A stretch of DNA of 64,000 nucleotides from Paraflavitalea sp966211765 (GTDB lineage Bacteria > Bacteroidota > Bacteroidia > Chitinophagales > Chitinophagaceae), in assembly GCA_966211765.1 (NCBI GenBank), contig CBIHOV010000015.1:113161-177160 (forward strand). Reading direction: 5' to 3'. The notes under the pieces are model-generated. The model had not been told where the DNA came from, did no database searches, and worked only from the letters and a program-made list of their open reading frames with translations. Shown in pieces: positions 38,271 through 46,527 of this stretch. Each line of letters starts with the position of its first letter. Position 1 is the stretch's first letter. The position numbers and the translations under genes are program-made.

Positions 38271-38834
38271 TTGCATTACAGCACCCTATTACCCAAATTG
38301 CCAGGATTGAAAACAATCAATATTAATAAGCGTCGTCAAAACAAATCTCCCCGGGAGATTAGCTTGGGCAATGGACAGCGCATTCAATTCAAATCTGCGC
38401 GGGAAGCAAACCGCTTTATTGCGGAAACCAACCGCTACCTGACAAAGGTTTTGGTTACCCTAAACGACACATATATACAGGTTTGGACCCAGTACCGCCA
38501 GTTCTGGTTTATCGCCTCCAACACCAATACCGGCACCCGGTCCAATTACCTCCAGCGGGAAGCTGACGTAAAAAAAGCCCTGGACTCCGCCGACTTTATG
38601 TTTAATAAATTCACCACTACTTGCTGGGGCAGCAATGACCCCTACTTTGCCTTCATTGACCTCAAAAAAATAGCCCTGTTCCTAAAAGATGCGGCCGAAG
38701 ATTTGGCCGCCTTCCACAAGGGCCGGGACCATACCGGCAACTATTATTCCTGTGTGGTCCTAGTGGACCGGTGTATTGCGATCCTGGCAAAACTGGAAAG
38801 CTATTGCTATGAGGGTTCGCCCGCAAAGGGGTAA
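38271..38834 (+). CDS. hypothetical protein next to attL
   Basis: 187 aa from a TTG at 38271; no in-frame ATG lies near the start, so the 5' end is uncertain. N-terminal basic stretch (NINKRRQNKSPREI), then a mixed helical region with many aromatic residues and few features. It is the first element gene inside attL and the only one in the left half on the plus strand, pointing away from the attachment site. Its position invites the idea that it assists XerCD recombination or excision, but the sequence shows nothing to support this directly. Confidence 0.6.
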   Translation: MHYSTLLPKLPGLKTININKRRQNKSPREISLGNGQRIQFKSAREANRFIAETNRYLTKVLVTLNDTYIQVWTQYRQFWFIASNTNTGTRSNYLQREADVKKALDSADFMFNKFTTTCWGSNDPYFAFIDLKKIALFLKDAAEDLAAFHKGRDHTGNYYSCVVLVDRCIAILAKLESYCYEGSPAKG

Positions 38835-38845
38835 TTATGGGCATC

Positions 38846-38872
38846 AAAAAGCCCGACGTTGATACGCCGGGC
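38846..38872 (-). terminator. terminator of the late operon
   Basis: On the minus strand GCCCGGCG and CGTCGGGC (one G-T mismatch) pair across a 6-base loop and are followed by five T. It lies 134 bases after the last late gene. Confidence 0.75.
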
Positions 38873-39005
38873 CTGTCCAGGTTTATGTGTGAATTTTAAA
38901 GATAATTATTAATAACCAACGGTGGTATGGTCATAGCCCTGTAAGGTGGAATTGTAAAGCCGACATACCGGACCGTTGGGTAATTCTTTTACTGCTTTTC
39001 TATTC

Positions 39006-40244
39006 TCAGAAAGTATAGGTACCTCCCTTATCGGTCACGATCGTGAGTTTCAATTTGGAAAGCTCGTAAACAGCGCTGGCGATGGTTTCAATACTACCAT
39101 CCATAAAGGTCACCACCTTACGCACCAGGTCATAGGATGCCACCACTTTGGGAAGATCCGGCGGGGCCGTGCCGACTGTAACCGTCACACTTGCTTTCCT
39201 GGTGGTCCCGGAATAATTGGCGTTCGCGTACGTGGTAAGCTCAATGGTATAGGTACCGGGTTCCGGGAAAGTTCCGGTGGCGGTCTGCCACATGGCGCCA
39301 GTGATAAGCGATGCCCAGGGAGACACGCTGCCCGGCCGCCCGGTTACCGTCCATTCAACCGATTTATAGTTACTACTACCCCTTGCATCCAAGTTCACTT
39401 TATTGCCGGTAACTGTATAGCTGATCACCGCGGTCTGTTCGGTGGATGGTGGCGCGAATACCGGCACCGGTGTCCGTGTGGAGCTGCTGTTGAGTAAAAA
39501 CCATTCAAACAGGTTTACCGCCGGGGCAATCGTGCCCTGACTTCCCGCCGGCATCGGGATCTTATCAGGATTATAAGCCTCACCCCATCCACCATGTATG
39601 TCCCGGTTGAACAAGGTAATTGTAGCGGGTATGGCTGGTTTCCAGCTGGCAACACTATCGTAATAACCTGTGGAAGCCGCCACCGGCGTACCACCATTGG
39701 GGTCTTTTAAATTGTGGAAAATCCACAAAGGCAATTTTGCACCAGCGACATATTGAAACCCGCTACCCACTTGCCAGGTCATGGCAATGGGAGCTGCAGC
39801 ATCAAACAGCCTTGCTGTCGCTTCCGATAGCTTTATGAAATATCCGGTACCACCACCGCCCCAGCTCAGGCCGGTTAAATATTTGCGGGTGGTGTCTACC
39901 GGCAAATTCTTAAAAGCCCAGTTACGGGCAAAGCCTGGCTCGTTAAGCGTAAAGGCAGCGTCGCTTTGCACTGCTACGGCGATGAAGCCGTATTTTTCCA
40001 CGCCTGCTTTGAATTCGGCCGGTAGCTCACCTACGAGTTTATCCAGCTCCACCGATGTTCCCTTGCCCCGGCCACCGATGCCGTGCAGGAATACTATCAG
40101 GGGTGCTTTGGCGGGGGCTTTGGAAGATTTTACGACCACCATGCCAAATTGCTGTCCCGTGGTTACAGGATACTTAGTAACGGTTTGACCCTGCCCCTGT
40201 AGTGACAGTAAAGCAAGGAGAAGAAAAGAAAAATATTTATTCAT
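39006..40244 (-). CDS. secreted alpha/beta-hydrolase (esterase/depolymerase-like) with Ig/PKD-like domain
   Basis: 412 aa. Signal peptide (FLLLALLSLQGQGQ). An alpha/beta hydrolase domain (about 30-250) shows HGIGGRGKG (oxyanion region) and the nucleophile elbow GLSWGGGGTGY, like PHB-depolymerase-type or feruloyl-esterase-type enzymes. Residues about 265-370 are a PKD-like sandwich (NLDARGSSNYKSVEWTVTG). It is the last gene of the late operon, 5 bases after the fibre-like gene, so it is probably phage-encoded and may degrade a surface polymer. A virion role despite the signal peptide is not shown. Confidence 0.82.
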   Translation of the reverse strand: MNKYFSFLLLALLSLQGQGQTVTKYPVTTGQQFGMVVVKSSKAPAKAPLIVFLHGIGGRGKGTSVELDKLVGELPAEFKAGVEKYGFIAVAVQSDAAFTLNEPGFARNWAFKNLPVDTTRKYLTGLSWGGGGTGYFIKLSEATARLFDAAAPIAMTWQVGSGFQYVAGAKLPLWIFHNLKDPNGGTPVAASTGYYDSVASWKPAIPATITLFNRDIHGGWGEAYNPDKIPMPAGSQGTIAPAVNLFEWFLLNSSSTRTPVPVFAPPSTEQTAVISYTVTGNKVNLDARGSSNYKSVEWTVTGRPGSVSPWASLITGAMWQTATGTFPEPGTYTIELTTYANANYSGTTRKASVTVTVGTAPPDLPKVVASYDLVRKVVTFMDGSIETIASAVYELSKLKLTIVTDKGGTYTF

Positions 40245-40249
40245 GTTGA

Positions 40250-41965
40250 TTAATTGAAGACATACCAGAAAGATGCGCCGGCTTTGAAGGTGCGCGATTC
40301 AGAAGGCAGAAGTGTGAAGGTGGTCACCGATGCTGAATTATATATATTGCCGCCGGCGGTATCAATCGTGAGGTTACCGCTGCCTGCATTTTTTACGTGG
40401 TAGACCCGTTTGTTACTCAAGGATAGATCCGGCAACGTCCATGTACCTGTGGTGCCGGTGAACACATAATTTGGGGAGGTGGTAAAATTTAAAGTGCTGG
40501 TTGCATCTTCAATAATACTTTCCTCCAATTCATTTTGAATGGTTAAGCGCCCGGATATGGAGGTAGTAAAGGCTTGTACATCAAAATTGCGGATGGATAC
40601 CAGGTTAAGGTCTTTCGTTTCACCACCGAATATATTACGGCTAGCCGTTAATGTCTGATCAGCCAGGCCCAGCGGTAATATATGCGGCACTACTTTAAAT
40701 TCTTTGGTGGCCGCATCCCACACCACCACAGAATCAGCCGTGGTACCAACGGCCATGCTGTCCACCTTCATGTTGTCCAGAAAATGGGTAACACCCCCGA
40801 AATTTATTTTGTCAGCTGATGCGGTATAGGCATCCAGGTCCCCTAAGAATATTTTGTTGTCGTTGAAAAGCGCTAATGCTCCCTGGTACGCATTGCCGTT
40901 GCTACTGGTAAGTACGACTGCTTTGCGCAGAATGGTATTGGGATAAGCTGTACCATGATTGATTAAAAAACCGGCGTTACCCACATTGTCAAAGAGGCGA
41001 ACAGCCGCCCGATCGGTAGAGCCTAGAATACTGGTTTGTAAAGCAAGGTTTCCCGATACCCGAAAGGGCATACCGGAAAATTCCATGTCAGTGCCATTGT
41101 TCGCAAACTGCGCAATCGTTGCACCATTCATCATTTGGAACTGACTATACCCAACGCCACTGCTAAAGAGTTGCATTTGCCCCGGCCCAACGCTCCACCG
41201 GTCTGTTAAATCATCGAGGGACTTTAAGTTAATCGAAGTACCTCTAAAATCTATTTGGTTATCACTTGTTGCATAGCTATCGCCGCCACGAAAAGTATGC
41301 ATGGCCAGGCGGCTGGTGGTACCATTTTTTAACTGCACTTCCAGAATATCTTCCAAATACCTCAGCCCTCCGGAAAACCAATTGCTTTCCATGCTGCGCC
41401 ACAACCGCGCATTGTTCGGATTCTGATTGAAAATATTAAACCCCCACTTTACCACGTGGTTGCTTTTACTTCCATCATCGTTGTTATTAACACTACTTAC
41501 AAACTGAAATTTGGAAGTACTATCGTTCGTGATGGGCGGCAACACTTCCAACCAGGGGCGCAGTCCTGTACCCGAAGGTTGTAGTATTCTTAAAGCCGGG
41601 CTGTCAGAAGCGCCTTTGTTTAATACAAGCGTTCTAAAGGTCCGGTCCCATTTTAGCGAATCGGAATTGTCCAGTTGATTTGCCGCGTTACCAAAAGCAA
41701 GGCGCCCTTGTGGCAAGGATGGTATACCGCCGCCGCCACCGCCACCATAAGCCCGTATGGCGTCCATGACGGCCCGGTTAGTTGGCAGCATGTTGTGGCT
41801 GTTACTGTCGCTTGTGCTCAGGTTGGTGGTGATCTTCCTTATCCAGGTTTGATACAACCGTAGGCTGTCGTAAGCTGTAAGGCGTTTTGCGCTGTATTCA
41901 TTCACCTGGCTGGTTACCAGCAAGGGGCAAATTATTGTCAAAAAAATGGAAAATAGACGCTTCAT
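40250..41965 (-). CDS. fibre/spike-like protein with N-terminal signal sequence
   Basis: 571 aa. It begins with a basic-hydrophobic signal (MKRLFSIFLTIICPLLVTSQ). Then comes a glycine hinge (GGGGGGGIPSLPQG) and phage-fibre-like beta sequence (GRLAFGNAANQLDNSDSLKWD, many short GxxxxN repeats), ending in a small beta domain (TWTLPDLSLSNKRVYHVKNAG). Such modules are common in receptor-binding proteins of Bacteroidota phages. A signal peptide on a receptor-binding protein is unusual; it could anchor the spike in a virion membrane or route it to the periplasm. It lies between the small beta proteins and the esterase gene. Confidence 0.7.
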   Translation of the reverse strand: MKRLFSIFLTIICPLLVTSQVNEYSAKRLTAYDSLRLYQTWIRKITTNLSTSDSNSHNMLPTNRAVMDAIRAYGGGGGGGIPSLPQGRLAFGNAANQLDNSDSLKWDRTFRTLVLNKGASDSPALRILQPSGTGLRPWLEVLPPITNDSTSKFQFVSSVNNNDDGSKSNHVVKWGFNIFNQNPNNARLWRSMESNWFSGGLRYLEDILEVQLKNGTTSRLAMHTFRGGDSYATSDNQIDFRGTSINLKSLDDLTDRWSVGPGQMQLFSSGVGYSQFQMMNGATIAQFANNGTDMEFSGMPFRVSGNLALQTSILGSTDRAAVRLFDNVGNAGFLINHGTAYPNTILRKAVVLTSSNGNAYQGALALFNDNKIFLGDLDAYTASADKINFGGVTHFLDNMKVDSMAVGTTADSVVVWDAATKEFKVVPHILPLGLADQTLTASRNIFGGETKDLNLVSIRNFDVQAFTTSISGRLTIQNELEESIIEDATSTLNFTTSPNYVFTGTTGTWTLPDLSLSNKRVYHVKNAGSGNLTIDTAGGNIYNSASVTTFTLLPSESRTFKAGASFWYVFN

Positions 41966-41969
41966 AGCT

Positions 41970-42263
41970 TTAGGGCTTTCTGTAGAAAATAATTTGTGTA
42001 CCGGCTGTGATACCGGTAAAATAGATGGTGGCAGGGCCTTTGATCAATGTACCAATGAGGTTGGGGCCGGCCACCGTCACCGGTGTGGCGCTCATGATCT
42101 CATCACCGCCCGGCGTGGTCCCGATCTGTACGCTTGCCAGGTTAACCGTGGGTTTGAGTTCGATCAAATCCACCACCACCCCATTGGGTACCGTATAGGA
42201 ACCGTCCCCTGAAAGGTTGGTAGTTATCCTGGTGCCGCCGCGGGATGGAATCAGTAAGCTCAT
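41970..42263 (-). CDS. small beta-rich late protein
   Basis: 97 aa, rich in Gly, Thr, Val and Ile with alternating strands (GTRITTNLSGDGSYTVPNG, GPATIYFTGITAGTQIIFYRK). No signal or membrane segment. By size, composition and position just before the spike-like gene it could be a vertex, spike-base or decoration protein. No family recognised. Confidence 0.6.
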   Translation of the reverse strand: MSLLIPSRGGTRITTNLSGDGSYTVPNGVVVDLIELKPTVNLASVQIGTTPGGDEIMSATPVTVAGPNLIGTLIKGPATIYFTGITAGTQIIFYRKP

Positions 42264-42266
42264 AGA

Positions 42267-42581
42267 TTAAAATTTATCGCAGTCATTCCCATTGACCCCC
42301 TTTGAGGTATTGGAAGTGGTTGTAATGATAAGTGCAGTAACCTGCGGCGCAATACCCCCGCCCGAAACATCAAAAGCAACGGTGTAGGTGGTGGTATCAA
42401 TTACCTCCGGGTTACCAGTACTGATGGTGGGGGTTTCTTCTCCTGGCTGTAAGAGCCAGCCACCGTTTATTTTTAATGGCCGGTCACCGGTATTTTTAAA
42501 GAGGATCGCGGTACACATGGGGGTTATTTCGTCATCCGTAGTAGATTGCCATAACCGCGTAACATTCTTATAGGTTGCCAT
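42267..42581 (-). CDS. small beta-rich late protein
   Basis: 104 aa, beta-rich, with INGGWLLQPGEETPTIS typical of small sandwich proteins of phage capsids. Three bases separate it from the next gene, showing tight operon packing. No homologue recognised; a minor capsid or decoration role is inferred from place and fold only. Confidence 0.6.
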   Translation of the reverse strand: MATYKNVTRLWQSTTDDEITPMCTAILFKNTGDRPLKINGGWLLQPGEETPTISTGNPEVIDTTTYTVAFDVSGGGIAPQVTALIITTTSNTSKGVNGNDCDKF

Positions 42582-42600
42582 TAGTCACCAGATTTATAGA

Positions 42601-43197
42601 TCAAAAAAAAAACAGGGCAGCAACGAGGATACCGGTACCGGTAGCAATCTCTGCACTGTACTTTGTCAGAAACCCTTTTGCCCTGGCGAGTACACCCGCG
42701 TAATCCGGCCCAAGGTTCGTTTTCAGGCTTTCCACGTAGGCCACGCGGGCCTGCGCTATATTACCATAGCTGAGCTGCGGGTATTGGTTCATGACCGCCA
42801 CGCTGTCAACAGTCACCGTGGTACTGATAGGAATATTGCGCCGAATTCTTTCACAAGCCTCATTAATCAGCTTAGGACCACGCCCGTGGTTAATGGACAT
42901 ATCCAGGCAAAGCGTAGCGAGGCTTTGATTGTCTACCTTGTCCAGGTTATTTTTTTTCCAGAAGTTGACGGTAAAAAAATCCAGTACCAATTGATCCAGC
43001 GCCGGGTTGGGGATTACATCACCCGACTTCAGGGTATGCGTACGCTTCCAATCGTCTATGATCTTCCACCCTGCCCACGCCGGCCAAAAATTGCGGGCAA
43101 TGCCTTTATAGGTTTCACCGCCGGCGTCGTAGGACGCATTGCGGTAACCGCCTTCGTTGGCCTTTACTGTTTTATATGCTGTGAGAAAACTTGCCAT
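42601..43197 (-). CDS. GH108-type endolysin with C-terminal membrane anchor
   Basis: 198 aa. The catalytic motif EGGY (Glu15) with YDAGGETYKG at 23-32 and the following PG_binding_3-like region (LVLDFFTVNFWKKNNLD, LCLDMSINHGRGPKLINEA) identify glycoside hydrolase family 108, which cuts peptidoglycan. It differs from common phage enzymes in ending with a hydrophobic segment (about 180-198, GTGILVAALFFF), so it may be fixed in a membrane. That would suit a virion-associated entry enzyme or a tethered lysis enzyme. Confidence 0.88.
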   Translation of the reverse strand: MASFLTAYKTVKANEGGYRNASYDAGGETYKGIARNFWPAWAGWKIIDDWKRTHTLKSGDVIPNPALDQLVLDFFTVNFWKKNNLDKVDNQSLATLCLDMSINHGRGPKLINEACERIRRNIPISTTVTVDSVAVMNQYPQLSYGNIAQARVAYVESLKTNLGPDYAGVLARAKGFLTKYSAEIATGTGILVAALFFF

Positions 43198-43200
43198 AGC

Positions 43201-43647
43201 TTATTTATTTTTCGATGAGCGGATCATTTCACGCACCAGGAGAAAACCGCCCAGTAACAATACTCCATTGGTCACCATCTTACCCACGCCTTCACCCAAC
43301 TTTTCATACCAGGGCTTGTTATCTTCCTCCTTCTGCTTTTCCAATTCTATTTGCTCCAGGGTAGACAATGCCCCTTGCTGCCTTAAAGCATCAATGTCGA
43401 AATAACCGGGTTGATGCTGCACATAGTAGAAAGTCCCATTGGGGTTTTGAAACTGCCACCATAGGCTTTTATCGTTTGAATTCTGCACCCAGGAGTATAC
43501 CACCCCTACCGGCAAACCGGCTTTTACCCCGGCAATTTTCTGACTACCCGTCATATCAGGTACCTTGTTGTACACATCGACAATTCGTTTGGCGATGAGG
43601 GTTTTACCAACCACCTGTGATGCGCTGTATACTGTAGGTTCCGCCAT
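43201..43647 (-). CDS. late protein with C-terminal membrane anchor
   Basis: 148 aa. A soluble N-terminal domain with YNKVPDMTGSQKIAGV and aromatic YSWVQNSNDKSLWWQF is followed by a Glu/Lys helix (about 95-115) and one hydrophobic helix (about 121-138, VLLLGGFLLV) with a basic tail RSSKNK. The layout is that of an inner virion-membrane protein. Overlaps the upstream gene by one base. No family recognised. Confidence 0.65.
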   Translation of the reverse strand: MAEPTVYSASQVVGKTLIAKRIVDVYNKVPDMTGSQKIAGVKAGLPVGVVYSWVQNSNDKSLWWQFQNPNGTFYYVQHQPGYFDIDALRQQGALSTLEQIELEKQKEEDNKPWYEKLGEGVGKMVTNGVLLLGGFLLVREMIRSSKNK

Positions 43648-44657
43648 TACTTACTTTTTTGATTGTTTTTGCCACCAGTAGCCAGGCCAACCACCGCCGC
43701 CCCACCCAATACCCACCATAACCAGGAATAATCTTTCTTGCCGGGTATGTAGGCTGTTTGTGTGTTTGTCGGCAATGGTTTTACGCCACTATCTACCGGA
43801 CCGGTATAACCATTTACAATTTTCCATTGCGTGTCGAGATCAACGCGCAGGCGCTCCGGGAGTACGAGAAATTCATCGATATAATATTTGGCAGCATCAT
43901 ACTGCGCATAAGATTTGGTGAGCCAGGTGAGCGCTACGGCTCCCGTCATGGTGATGTAGGTAATGGGCGCAAAGGGTTCGCCCAGGTAAGCATTGTTGTT
44001 GCACTCAGCGCATACTTTCACCACAAAGCGAGGGTCTTTTTGCAGGCTGTTGATCCATCCGTCAACCAGGCCTTTAGCTTTAGTAATAAAGGCAGTGTTG
44101 TTGTACCTGCCCTGCGCCTGTGCCTGCTCCAAATTCTTTATCTGATTGTAGGCAATGACTATTTGCATTAGCACAGCTTCCAATGACTTTTGTAGTTCAA
44201 TGATCTGCTGCTCCTGTTCTACAAAAAGGATGGCGTCGAGGGCGTACATTTCAAGGTCCATTTTCCCGCTGTCATAGTTCACGTATACATCCTGGTATTT
44301 CCCATTTAAAAACAGGTTCAGGATGATATACGGCGGATTGGCGGCAAGGGAATACGTGTTATTATTCCCTATCCGCCATTGCATAAAAGCCAGCTGATCG
44401 TAAAAATATATAGGTCTCTCACGGAAGTAGTAAGGGGAAATATCCGTTGGCAGGTTACCTGCGGGGCTGCTTTTAGAACGGGCACCGTCCACTGAATTGT
44501 AATACGGGATCCGGTCCGGCCGCTTTAAAACCACATTGGCAAATACCAGGTATTGCCGGCTCACAAAATTGGCAGCATACTGCCCGTAGTAGCGGCGCAG
44601 GTTATTGTATAGCCTGGTAAAGACGTTTGATATCGTGGTTGTATTGTAGCTACTCAT
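43647..44657 (-). CDS. large late protein with C-terminal membrane anchor
   Basis: 336 aa. Mostly soluble and rich in Asn and Tyr; residues 100-180 are helical. A hydrophobic segment (about 308-325, WLWWVLGGAAVVGLA) precedes a short basic tail (NNQKSK). The central TWLTKSYAQYDAAKYYIDEFL is helical and may oligomerise. Together with the 148-aa neighbour it suggests two proteins anchored in the same membrane. Overlaps both neighbours by one base. Not recognised. Confidence 0.65.
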   Translation of the reverse strand: MSSYNTTTISNVFTRLYNNLRRYYGQYAANFVSRQYLVFANVVLKRPDRIPYYNSVDGARSKSSPAGNLPTDISPYYFRERPIYFYDQLAFMQWRIGNNNTYSLAANPPYIILNLFLNGKYQDVYVNYDSGKMDLEMYALDAILFVEQEQQIIELQKSLEAVLMQIVIAYNQIKNLEQAQAQGRYNNTAFITKAKGLVDGWINSLQKDPRFVVKVCAECNNNAYLGEPFAPITYITMTGAVALTWLTKSYAQYDAAKYYIDEFLVLPERLRVDLDTQWKIVNGYTGPVDSGVKPLPTNTQTAYIPGKKDYSWLWWVLGGAAVVGLATGGKNNQKSK

Positions 44658-45403
44658 TAGATGAAAGTTTTTACCATCGCGATCAGCGACGGTTTTTCCT
44701 TAATGGCTTTTGTGAGCCTTTCCAGGGTTTTCAACCAATCAGCATCCGCAGTGGATAGCTCATTGATGAACTCACTGATGATGGCGCTTTGCTCCGGGGT
44801 CAAATCAGTACCCTCTACTACCTCAGCCTCTGTAATATGGTTATCAACCGGGCCGGCATCAGGAGGGGGAAAACCGGCAACACCTGGCTGTCCGCCGAAC
44901 ATATTCCCGAAAATTTGTGGCGCGTGGGGGGCCAAGGCACCCAGTACTTTATTGATCGGGCTATCTGCTGAAGACTTTAATTCCTTATTGTCCTTTTCCA
45001 GCTCCTTCACCTTGGTACGTAATTGGTCAAGTTCCACTTCCGCTTTATAGGCTGTCAGCGCCTGTGAAATTTGCCTTTGTACATCATCCTGGGAAATGCC
45101 TACCGGGCCACTGATCTGCGCCTGTTGGCCCTCCTTTTCGACAATTTCGAAGTGTACCCAGTGGTAGCCCTTGGTCGGGAGTTTATTGGGTTCAGGAAAA
45201 GCCGCGATGGTATAGTGGTCCCGGCACAGTACCCGGATATCTTGCCGCAGTTTCTCCAATGCATCCCCGGGGGATTGCCCTTCCTCCTGCTCACTTTGCA
45301 GGCAAATGTTTCCCCCTCCAATATTTTTATAAGGATAGATGCGCCAATAGGGCATCTTCGTATTTTCAAACCAGGTAATAATATCTCTTGTGCCGCGTAC
45401 CAT
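44657..45403 (-). CDS. late protein with coiled coil
   Basis: 248 aa. N-terminal mixed domain (about 1-100), coiled coil about 115-150 (LDQLRTKVKELEKDNKELKS), a Gly/Pro-rich linker (FGGQPGVAGFPPPDAGP) and a C-terminal helical hairpin. No membrane segment. Possibly a scaffold or bridging protein of the virion. Not recognised. Confidence 0.6.
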   Translation of the reverse strand: MVRGTRDIITWFENTKMPYWRIYPYKNIGGGNICLQSEQEEGQSPGDALEKLRQDIRVLCRDHYTIAAFPEPNKLPTKGYHWVHFEIVEKEGQQAQISGPVGISQDDVQRQISQALTAYKAEVELDQLRTKVKELEKDNKELKSSADSPINKVLGALAPHAPQIFGNMFGGQPGVAGFPPPDAGPVDNHITEAEVVEGTDLTPEQSAIISEFINELSTADADWLKTLERLTKAIKEKPSLIAMVKTFI

Positions 45404-45405
45404 AG

Positions 45406-45852
45406 TTACTTTTTGTATTCGTTCTCGTATACGTCCTGCGTCATATCCAGTATCTCTGTCCAGGTGAGCTTGCCATCACTACACGCCGCGGATACCTTTG
45501 CGGCAATCTTCAGCAAATTATCATGGCGGTCATCCGGCCGTAGGGTGCGCAGGTGAGCGATCACACATTGTACAACCTCATCCGGGGTGGCCTTTTTCGC
45601 GCACTCGTTGGATATCTTCAGTGTTGCCAGCACTTCGGGCAATAGCCGCTTTACTTTGGCGGCAATGGCATCATCCAGGGTACCTGGTATGAGCATCGTA
45701 AGCAAGGGGGTAAGGGGACTGTCCATTACCAGCTTTAACTGCTCCACCACTTCAATCCCAATCGGGATATACTTTTCCGCTGCCGCTTTTGTTTTGGTGA
45801 ACAGCTTTTTAAACCATCCGCCCACCCGCCTGAAAATATTTTGCTTTGCCAT
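45406..45852 (-). CDS. amphipathic helical late protein
   Basis: 148 aa. The first 40 residues are basic and amphipathic (FRRVGGWFKKLFTKTKAAAEKY), followed by a hydrophobic stretch (LTPLLTMLIPG) and a helical domain with three Cys. The N-terminus could lie on a membrane surface. Tightly packed between neighbours (overlap of one base with the 60-aa gene). Not recognised. Confidence 0.6.
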   Translation of the reverse strand: MAKQNIFRRVGGWFKKLFTKTKAAAEKYIPIGIEVVEQLKLVMDSPLTPLLTMLIPGTLDDAIAAKVKRLLPEVLATLKISNECAKKATPDEVVQCVIAHLRTLRPDDRHDNLLKIAAKVSAACSDGKLTWTEILDMTQDVYENEYKK

Positions 45853-46034
45853 TAGGTACCTTTTTTAAATTCGATATTCGAAATTCTGCGCTCCTGATCT
45901 TCCAACCGCTCCCGGTCTGCGGCCTCATTGATCATCAGCTTTTCTACCTTCTCCCCGATTGACTTTATTTCCTTGTGGATACATATAAGGAAGTAAGCAA
46001 TGATGGAAAGCAGTCCGGGTATGAAAATCTCCAT
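45852..46034 (-). CDS. small membrane protein with coiled coil
   Basis: 60 aa. One N-terminal membrane helix (about 5-20, IPGLLSIIAYFLICIH) followed by a charged coiled coil to the end. The design resembles small holin-like or spanin-like proteins and virion membrane proteins; the sequence does not decide between them. Confidence 0.6.
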   Translation of the reverse strand: MEIFIPGLLSIIAYFLICIHKEIKSIGEKVEKLMINEAADRERLEDQERRISNIEFKKGT

Positions 46035-46045
46035 AGGGGGATGCT

Positions 46046-46450
46046 TTAATTTTCAAAGTGAAAGCCGATCAAAAAACTTTCACCAGCAACAATGCCCGCA
46101 CCGGTCGGAACCGCTACGAAACATTTACTGGGGGCAATCGGGGGAATATCAACATAAAATAATAGCCCGTTATTAGTGGCCTTATTCATGGAGGTAAATG
46201 GAATCCGGTCAATGGGCTGTTTGTCATCCGCGCTACCCAATACCAGGAAACTTTTTAGAAATACCGTGTTGTTTACCACGGGCCTGCTCTTGGGGGTCAC
46301 ACTGACAATTGACACGGTATACACCTCTATGGCCACGATCTTTTTTGCCTGCCTTAAAATTTCCTGATCCTTCAGGCTGTATTCTGTCTGCACCCCATCG
46401 ATCAACACTTCCACGAGTTTAAAATTGGTCGTTCCTTTTGTATTGCACAT
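46046..46450 (-). CDS. beta-rich late protein, candidate second capsid protein
   Basis: 134 aa from the ATG at 46450. The longer frame to 46504 would be translated through a terminator hairpin, so I reject that start. Sequence is strand-rich (IEVYTVSIVSVTPKSRPVVN, TVFLKSFLVLG, GLLFYVDIPPIAPSKCFVAVP, FLIGFHFE), consistent with a jelly-roll or similar sandwich. It follows the candidate major capsid gene across a terminator, as expected for a less abundant partner. Paired small jelly-roll capsid genes are known from P23-77-like viruses, but homology is not established here. Confidence 0.55.
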   Translation of the reverse strand: MCNTKGTTNFKLVEVLIDGVQTEYSLKDQEILRQAKKIVAIEVYTVSIVSVTPKSRPVVNNTVFLKSFLVLGSADDKQPIDRIPFTSMNKATNNGLLFYVDIPPIAPSKCFVAVPTGAGIVAGESFLIGFHFEN

Positions 46451-46462
46451 GGTATAAAATTT

Positions 46463-46498
46463 AAAAAGCCCTACCCTGGTGCGCAGGTGCAGGGCTTT
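46463..46498 (-). terminator. internal terminator after the capsid candidate
   Basis: On the minus strand AAAGCCCT and AGGGCTTT (arms at 46491-46498 and 46465-46472) form a stem with an 18-base loop and end in T. It lies 30 bases after the 225-aa gene and would lower transcription of all genes beyond it. Confidence 0.7.
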
Positions 46499-46527
46499 GT
46501 TCATGCATTATTTTTTGCGGTATACTA

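Noticed and set aside
38909..39012. A 34-codon open frame after the esterase gene (ends HTTVGY) that could be a frameshifted C-terminal extension
   Set aside because: No start codon, short enough for chance, and the esterase frame already ends normally. Recorded only because the last residues look protein-like.
46451..46504. Longer start of the 134-aa late protein, adding 18 residues
   Set aside because: Those codons lie in the arms of the terminator hairpin at 46463-46498; the ATG at 46450 follows it directly.
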